DNA from: Subtercola boreus
Lineage (GTDB): Bacteria > Actinomycetota > Actinomycetes > Actinomycetales > Microbacteriaceae
Length of the DNA: 64,000 nt
Direction of reading: 5' to 3'
Assembly (NCBI RefSeq): GCF_003399625.1
Contig: NZ_NBXA01000032.1
Coordinates: 19,436 to 83,435 of the forward strand
The notes under the pieces are model-generated. The model searched no databases, was not told the origin of the DNA, and saw nothing but the letters and a program-made list of their open reading frames with translations. The position numbers and the translations under genes were made by a program. Position 1 is the first letter of the stretch, and every line of letters starts with the position of its first letter. Below, in pieces: positions 59,518 to 64,000 of this stretch.

Positions 59518-60315
59518 TCAGGCCGACGAGCGCACAGCTCTGCCGAGCCGCTCAGTCGCAAGGCGCCGGCCGACCCCGTGCGCGTGGTCGAGCAGCAGCT
59601 GGCCGAGCTCGGCCTGCCGCTCGACACGGAACCGCGACTCGATCCCGGTCAGCGAGAGCGCCCATGTGGGCCGGCCGGCCGCATCGAAGACGGTGGCCCC
59701 CATGCCCCAGCTGCCCTCGAGGATGAGCCCGGGGTTCACGGCGTAACCCCGCTCGCGGGTCTCTGCGATGCGCTGCCGCAGGAGGATCTCGGCGTGCTGC
59801 GCCCCCCAGCGCTCGGCCAGGTCCACCCCGGCGAGGTACGCGTCGACCTCCCCCTCACTGAGGAACGAGAGAATCGCCAGCCCCGCGGATGCCACGCCCA
59901 GCGGGAACCGAACCCCCTCGGAGAGCACGAACGACCGAACAGGGAAGCTGCCCTCCTCGCGAAGCAGACAGACAGTCTCGTTTCCTCGCCGGGTGGAGAA
60001 AAACGCGCTCTCCCCCGTCTCTTTCGCCAGGGCGCGGACGCTGTCCCTCGCCGCATCCGTGATGTCGTACCGGTCGGCAGCGAGCGAGCCGAGCAGGTAG
60101 AGCTCCGGCCCGAGGAACCACCGACCTCGGGCGGTGTCATGGTCGACGAAACCTTCGGCGGCGAGGGAGGCGAGGAGCCGGTAGGTGGTCGGCCTGGTGA
60201 ACCCGGTGGCGTGGGCAGCGGCCGCGGCTGTGAGGCCGTCCGGATGCTCGGACACGACCTTCAGGATGCGGCTCACGCGCGAGACGAGCTGGGCCCCGCG
60301 CACCGGCTCAGCCAT
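59518..60315 (-). CDS. IclR family regulator
   Basis: This 265-aa protein has an IclR winged HTH (LTAAAAAHATGFTRPTTYRLL) and an effector domain (GVASAGLAILSFL, ETRERGYAVNPGLIL). ATG at 60315 is used; no ribosome-binding site is obvious, so it may be leaderless. It is divergent from scoAB-thiolase, which it probably regulates. A direct repeat ATTGT-CCAT-ATTGT lies just upstream of the ATG. Confidence 0.87.
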   Translation of the reverse strand: MAEPVRGAQLVSRVSRILKVVSEHPDGLTAAAAAHATGFTRPTTYRLLASLAAEGFVDHDTARGRWFLGPELYLLGSLAADRYDITDAARDSVRALAKETGESAFFSTRRGNETVCLLREEGSFPVRSFVLSEGVRFPLGVASAGLAILSFLSEGEVDAYLAGVDLAERWGAQHAEILLRQRIAETRERGYAVNPGLILEGSWGMGATVFDAAGRPTWALSLTGIESRFRVERQAELGQLLLDHAHGVGRRLATERLGRAVRSSA

Positions 60316-60492
60316 GACGGGCCGACAGATTGTCCATATTGTGAGCATACCCTCGCCTCGTGATCAGAGTGCGATCGGCCTCCTCTCTAGGCGCAGTATG
60401 GCCTTTGACAGTTCCCGTGCCGCCGCCTAACGTCGAGGGTAAGACCGTGTCGACGATCACCACGTGGACACATCCGGGCCCGAAGGAGTGTC

Positions 60493-61218
60493 ATGTCCAC
60501 ACTGTTCACCAGTGCCGCAGAGGCTGTAGCCGATGCCGTGAGCGACGGGGCGACGGTCGCCGTCGGCGGCTTCGGCCTCTCGGGCAACCCCTCCGACCTG
60601 ATCGAGGCACTCCGCGACAGCGGCGCCAGGAACCTCACGATCGTCTCGAACAACATGGGGGTCGACGGGCAGGGCCTCGGCATCCTGCTCGAGAATCACC
60701 AGGTCAGGCGAGTGATCGCCTCGTACGTGGGGGAGAACAAGCTGTTCGCCCAGCAGTACCTGAGCGGCGAACTCGAGGTGGAGTTCGCGCCCCAGGGCAC
60801 CCTCGCCGAACGTCTTCGCGCGGGCGGGGCGGGCATCGCCGGTTTCTACACGAAGACCGGCGTCGGAACCCCCGTGGCCGACGGAAAGCCGCTGGCCGAG
60901 TTCGACGGGGAGACCTACGTTCTCGAGCGGGGCATCGTGGCCGACCTGTCCCTCGTGCACGCCTGGCGCGCCGACGCCGCAGGCAACCTGATCTACCGCA
61001 ACACCGCCCGCAACTTCAATCCGCTCGTGGCGACGGCGGGCCGGATCACGATCGCCGAGGCCGAGCAGATCGTCGACGGATACCTCGACCCGAACGCCAT
61101 CGTCACCCCCGGCATCTACGTGCAACGCCTGGTGGCGACGGTGCCGCGCGAGAAGGTCATCGAGCAGCGCACAACCCGCTCGCGCGCCGCCACCGCCACG
61201 GCCACCGCCACCGCCTGA
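60493..61218 (+). CDS. scoA: 3-oxoacid CoA-transferase subunit A
   Basis: This 241-aa protein matches Sco[57 protein letters not shown] and [17 protein letters not shown]. With ScoB it moves CoA from succinyl-CoA to acetoacetate (or 3-oxoadipate). AAGGAG precedes the ATG. The C-terminus ends in an (Ala-Thr)n tract. Confidence 0.9.
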   Translation: MSTLFTSAAEAVADAVSDGATVAVGGFGLSGNPSDLIEALRDSGARNLTIVSNNMGVDGQGLGILLENHQVRRVIASYVGENKLFAQQYLSGELEVEFAPQGTLAERLRAGGAGIAGFYTKTGVGTPVADGKPLAEFDGETYVLERGIVADLSLVHAWRADAAGNLIYRNTARNFNPLVATAGRITIAEAEQIVDGYLDPNAIVTPGIYVQRLVATVPREKVIEQRTTRSRAATATATATA

Positions 61219-61249
61219 GACCGGCCCCGGCGAAACGAAGGAGAGCACC

Positions 61250-61963
61250 ATGCCCTGGACCCGCGACGAGATGGCCGCCATCGCTGCCTCAGAACTCCGC
61301 GACGGAGAATACGTGAACCTCGGGATCGGCATCCCGACCCTGGTCGCCAACCATCTGCCCGACGGGGTGCACGTCACCCTGCAGAGCGAGAACGGCCTGC
61401 TCGGTATGGGCCCGTTCCCGTTCGAGGGCGAGGAGGACGCCGACCTCATCAATGCGGGCAAGCAGACCGTCACCCTGCTGCCCGGCGGCAGCTACTTCGA
61501 CTCGGCCACGAGTTTCGGGATGATCCGGGGCGGCCATGTTGCGATCGCGATCCTCGGCGCCCTGCAGGTCGCGGGCAACGGTGACCTCGCCAACTGGACC
61601 ATCCCCGGCAGACTCGTGAAGGGCATGGGCGGCGCGATGGATCTGGTCGCCGGCACCCCCCGCGTCGTCGTGGTCACCGACCACGTCTCGAAAGACGGCA
61701 CCCCGAAGATCGTGGCCGAGTGCGATCTGCCTCTCACCGGCGCCGGGGTGGTCGACCGGATCATCAGCGACTTGGCGGTGTTCGACATCGAGAACAGGGC
61801 GCTGGTGCTGCGCGCGACCGCCCCCGGCGTGAGCGTCGACGATGTGCGCGCAAAGACCGGCGCGACGTTCACGGTCGAGCTCGATCCCTCCGTCGCCGCG
61901 GCGACCGCCGCCCCCAACGCAACCACAACCACAGAAACTCGCACCGAAGGAGTCCCCGCATGA
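61250..61963 (+). CDS. scoB: 3-oxoacid CoA-transferase subunit B
   Basis: This 237-aa protein has [12 protein letters not shown] and SENGLLGMG with the catalytic Glu that forms the CoA thioester. It follows scoA by 31 bases and overlaps the thiolase start (ATGA). Confidence 0.91.
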   Translation: MPWTRDEMAAIAASELRDGEYVNLGIGIPTLVANHLPDGVHVTLQSENGLLGMGPFPFEGEEDADLINAGKQTVTLLPGGSYFDSATSFGMIRGGHVAIAILGALQVAGNGDLANWTIPGRLVKGMGGAMDLVAGTPRVVVVTDHVSKDGTPKIVAECDLPLTGAGVVDRIISDLAVFDIENRALVLRATAPGVSVDDVRAKTGATFTVELDPSVAAATAAPNATTTTETRTEGVPA

Positions 61964-63132
61964 GCACCGTGATCGTGGGCTACGCCCGCACCCCGTTCGT
62001 GAAGTTCAACGGCCGGTTCGCCACCGTTCCGGCCACCGAGCTCGGAGCAGCCGCCATCCGCGCCGCCCTCAGCCGCGCCGGTCTCACCGGTGACGACGTC
62101 GACATCGTCTACGCCGGCCAGGTGCTCCAGGGGGCGGCCGGCCAGAACCCCGGCCGGCAGTCGGCGGTCGGCGCGGGCATCCCGTTCTCCGTGCCCGCCA
62201 TCACCCTGAATGCCGTCTGTCTCTCCGGCACCGAGGCCATCGTGTCGGGCGTGCGACTGATCGATGCGGGCGAGGCAGACATCGTCGTGGCCGTCGGGCA
62301 GGAGTCGATGACCCTGGCCCCACACGCGTGGTCCGGATCCCGTGCCGGGCAGCGGTATGGGGCGATCGAGCTCATCGACACGATGGATCACGACGGCCTC
62401 ACCGATGCGTTCGAATACCGCTCGATGGGCGCGTCGACCGAGGAACGGAATGCCGGGCTCACCCTGAGCCGCATCGACCAGGACGAGTGGGCCGCCTCCT
62501 CGCACCAGCGCCTGGCCGCGTCGACCGAGTTCCTCGCCGGTGAGATCGAGCCGTTCAGCGTGCCGGGGCGGAAGGGTCCCACCATCGTCTCGGCCGACGA
62601 CGGCCTGCGCGCCGACACCACCACCGAGTCGCTCGGCGGGCTCCGCCCCGCGTTCAGCCCCGACGGCACCATCACGGCCGGCAATTCGTCGCAGATCACG
62701 GATGGCGCGGCCGCTGTCGTTCTGATGAGCGAAGAGGCCGCAACGGCGCGGGGCATCCACGCGATCGCCCGGGTGCTCGCGCACGCCTTCGTCGCGGGTC
62801 CGGATGTCTCGCTGCACGCCCAGCCCGCGAACGCCATCATGGCGGCCCTCGCCAAGACCACCCACAGCGTCGCCGACCTGAGGGCGATCGAGATCAACGA
62901 GGCGTTCGCCGCGGTCGCGGTGCACTCGACGCGCCAGCTCGGCGTGGATCCGGCCATCGTCAACGCCCACGGCGGAGCCATCGCGCTCGGGCATCCGATC
63001 GGGGCATCCGGTGCACGCATCGTCGGCCACCTCGCGCGCCGCCTCGAAGCCGCCGGCCCCGGATCCCTCGGCGCCACCGGCATCTGCGGCGGCGGCGGCC
63101 AGGGTTCCGCGGTCATCCTCCAGGCCCTCTGA
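61960..63132 (+). CDS. Acetyl-CoA C-acetyltransferase (thiolase)
   Basis: This 390-aa thiolase has the acyl-binding Cys in [24 protein letters not shown] with the catalytic His, and GICGGGGQG with the second Cys. The QESMTLAPH region fits acetoacetyl-CoA thiolase more than beta-ketoadipyl-CoA thiolase. Together with ScoAB it would turn acetoacetate into two acetyl-CoA. Confidence 0.9.
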   Translation: MSTVIVGYARTPFVKFNGRFATVPATELGAAAIRAALSRAGLTGDDVDIVYAGQVLQGAAGQNPGRQSAVGAGIPFSVPAITLNAVCLSGTEAIVSGVRLIDAGEADIVVAVGQESMTLAPHAWSGSRAGQRYGAIELIDTMDHDGLTDAFEYRSMGASTEERNAGLTLSRIDQDEWAASSHQRLAASTEFLAGEIEPFSVPGRKGPTIVSADDGLRADTTTESLGGLRPAFSPDGTITAGNSSQITDGAAAVVLMSEEAATARGIHAIARVLAHAFVAGPDVSLHAQPANAIMAALAKTTHSVADLRAIEINEAFAAVAVHSTRQLGVDPAIVNAHGGAIALGHPIGASGARIVGHLARRLEAAGPGSLGATGICGGGGQGSAVILQAL

Positions 63133-63184
63133 CCCGGCCCCTCCGCCCCCCGCCGCCCCCGCCGCCCCGGCGACCGGGGTCGGG

Positions 63185-63200
63185 GCGCCCCAAGGGGCGC
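63185..63200 (+). terminator. Hairpin after the thiolase gene
   Basis: Perfect 7-bp arms GCGCCCC and GGGGCGC around AA. A second small stem (CCCCGG, CCGGGG) precedes it at 63165-63179. Confidence 0.5.
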
Positions 63201-63252
63201 AGAAGTGGGGGGCGGTAGGATTTGGGGACACCGCCGCCGAAGGGAAGACTGC

Positions 63253-63789
63253 GTGCCCGTCCCGTCACCTCTGCCGATCGATCCGATCGCAGAAGCGAAG
63301 CGCCAGTGGCTCGATCACGGCTGGGCGGATGCTGCGGGGGGCATGGCCGCGGTCACCTCGATCATGCGCGCACAGCAGCTGGTGCTCGCGCGGGTCGAGG
63401 GCGCGCTGAAACCGTTCGGGCTCTCGTTCGCCCGGTTCGAACTGCTGCGGCTGCTCGCCTTCTCGCGAGGCGGCACCCTGCCGATGTCGAGCGCGACGGC
63501 ACGGCTGCAGGTGCATCCGACGAGCGTCTCGAACACCGTCGACCGGCTGCAGCGCGACCAGCTCGTCGAGCGTTCGGCACACCCGACCGACGGACGCGCG
63601 ACGCTCCTGCAGCTCACGCCGGCCGGCCGGGAGCTCGCCGACCGCGCCACGGATGCGCTCAACGCGAACGTGTTCTCGCAGCCGGGCTTCCCCGATGATG
63701 AGCTGTCGAGCCTGGTGGGCATCCTCGCCCGCTTCCGCCGCGAATCGGGCGACTTCGGCGACCCGCCCACCATCCCCGACCCCCTCTGA
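63253..63789 (+). CDS. MarR family regulator
   Basis: This 178-aa protein has a MarR HTH (LQVHPTSVSNTVDRLQRDQLVERSAHPTDGRATLLQLT). The GTG at 63253 has AAGGGAAG upstream. It probably regulates the nearby CoA-thioester genes, as MarR proteins next to enoyl-CoA hydratase genes often do. Confidence 0.86.
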   Translation: MPVPSPLPIDPIAEAKRQWLDHGWADAAGGMAAVTSIMRAQQLVLARVEGALKPFGLSFARFELLRLLAFSRGGTLPMSSATARLQVHPTSVSNTVDRLQRDQLVERSAHPTDGRATLLQLTPAGRELADRATDALNANVFSQPGFPDDELSSLVGILARFRRESGDFGDPPTIPDPL

Positions 63790-63822
63790 CGCCCCGCGCG
63801 CCCCCGCGCACCGCGCTCACCC

Positions 63823-63885
63823 AATCGCGGGGGCAGTTCGGGCCCTGAACCGTCCGGTTCTGGGGCCCGAACTGCCCCCGCGATT
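63823..63885. repeat. Long palindromic element, copy 2
   Basis: Arms of about 30 bases (AATCGCGGGGGCAGTTCG plus more) pair around a two-base loop with a single bulge. The core GGGCAGTTCGGGCCC and flanking GAA/CC are shared with the copy at 19807-19866. It lies between the marR stop and the convergent enoyl-CoA hydratase stop. Confidence 0.85.
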
Positions 63886-63919
63886 GAGGCGTGAGGGGAG
63901 GGGAGGGGAGAGGAGAGGG

Positions 63920-64000
63920 TCAGCCGTTGACGAAGGTCGGATCCCGCTTCTCGGCGAAGGCCGCCATGCCCTCCGTCTGGTCGGCGAGCGCGAACAGGGC
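63920..64000 (-). CDS. Enoyl-CoA hydratase/isomerase, C-terminal end (partial)
   Basis: The minus-strand frame reads ALFALADQTEGMAAFAEKRD, then PTFVNG and a stop, the typical end of enoyl-CoA hydratases. The rest lies beyond the window. It points to acyl-CoA degradation next to the thiolase/ScoAB group. Confidence 0.8.
   Translation of the reverse strand, partial: ALFALADQTEGMAAFAEKRDPTFVNG

Noticed and set aside
60493..63132. Beta-ketoadipate genes pcaIJF
   Set aside because: ScoA-type motifs and the AtoB-like thiolase pattern fit acetoacetate use better, and no other aromatic-pathway gene is seen. It cannot be fully excluded.

Overview
The window is high-GC DNA (about two-thirds G+C). It has dense tandem genes with many ATGA or GTGA start/stop overlaps, frequent GTG/TTG starts and several apparently leaderless promoters. 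These traits, the many gcatcc/ggatgc codon pairs and the mix of genes suggest a plant- or soil-associated actinobacterium of the Microbacteriaceae type. No 16S rRNA gene is present, so this is inference. No rRNA, tRNA, CRISPR array, insertion sequence or phage gene was seen.

Layout. 1-6.06 kb (minus): a ribose-type sugar ABC operon with a fused ATPase-permease and a zinc alcohol dehydrogenase, divergent from a PRISE-type reductase (6.3-7.4 kb). 7.4-10.2 kb: an AAA/DUF4143-like ATPase, then a TetR regulator divergent from an NAD(P)-binding protein. 10.2-18.7 kb: a glycan locus (GH127, GH31, MalFG-type permeases, binding lipoprotein, divergent LacI regulator). 18.7-19.7 kb: a DUF4436-like membrane protein. 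19.9-32.3 kb: a catabolic island with two zinc dehydrogenases, a hydroxyisobutyrate-dehydrogenase-like protein, an M24-fold protein with an altered metal site, an XRE-cupin regulator, a ketopantoate-reductase-like protein, an SDR, 2-oxoacid dehydrogenase E2 and fused E1, and a divergent VOC protein plus GntR regulator. 32.4-33.9 kb: hipBA. 33.9-41.3 kb: a YtfQRT-YjfF-like sugar ABC operon with two ATPases and a terminal LacI gene. 41.5-43.8 kb: a divergent pair encoding an RsbQ-like hydrolase and a PAS-GAF-GGDEF protein. 43.9-53 kb: an iron alcohol dehydrogenase, a zinc alcohol dehydrogenase, a DMT-type transporter, a succinate-semialdehyde-type dehydrogenase, pdxY, marR and kup. 53-55.5 kb: fic, a frameshifted membrane protein, an SDR remnant and an L-rhamnose mutarotase. 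55.7-58.7 kb: bioYMN with a CHY zinc-finger gene, divergent from tetR. 58.7-59.5 kb: a HEPN/Abi-like gene. 59.5-64 kb: iclR divergent from scoAB-thiolase, marR, and the end of an enoyl-CoA hydratase gene.

How it works together. Most of the window takes up and oxidises carbohydrates and small alcohol, keto or acyl compounds. Each module carries its own regulator, and several regulators sit beside clear inverted-repeat operators. The most unusual points are: an RsbQ/PAS sensor pair whose output is a diguanylate cyclase, sharing a promoter region with a sugar transporter; an M24 protein with Cys in place of a metal-binding Asp; a long palindrome present in two related copies; a gene broken at an 8-bp repeat where one more unit restores the frame; and short tandem duplications lying on or next to stop codons of several genes.
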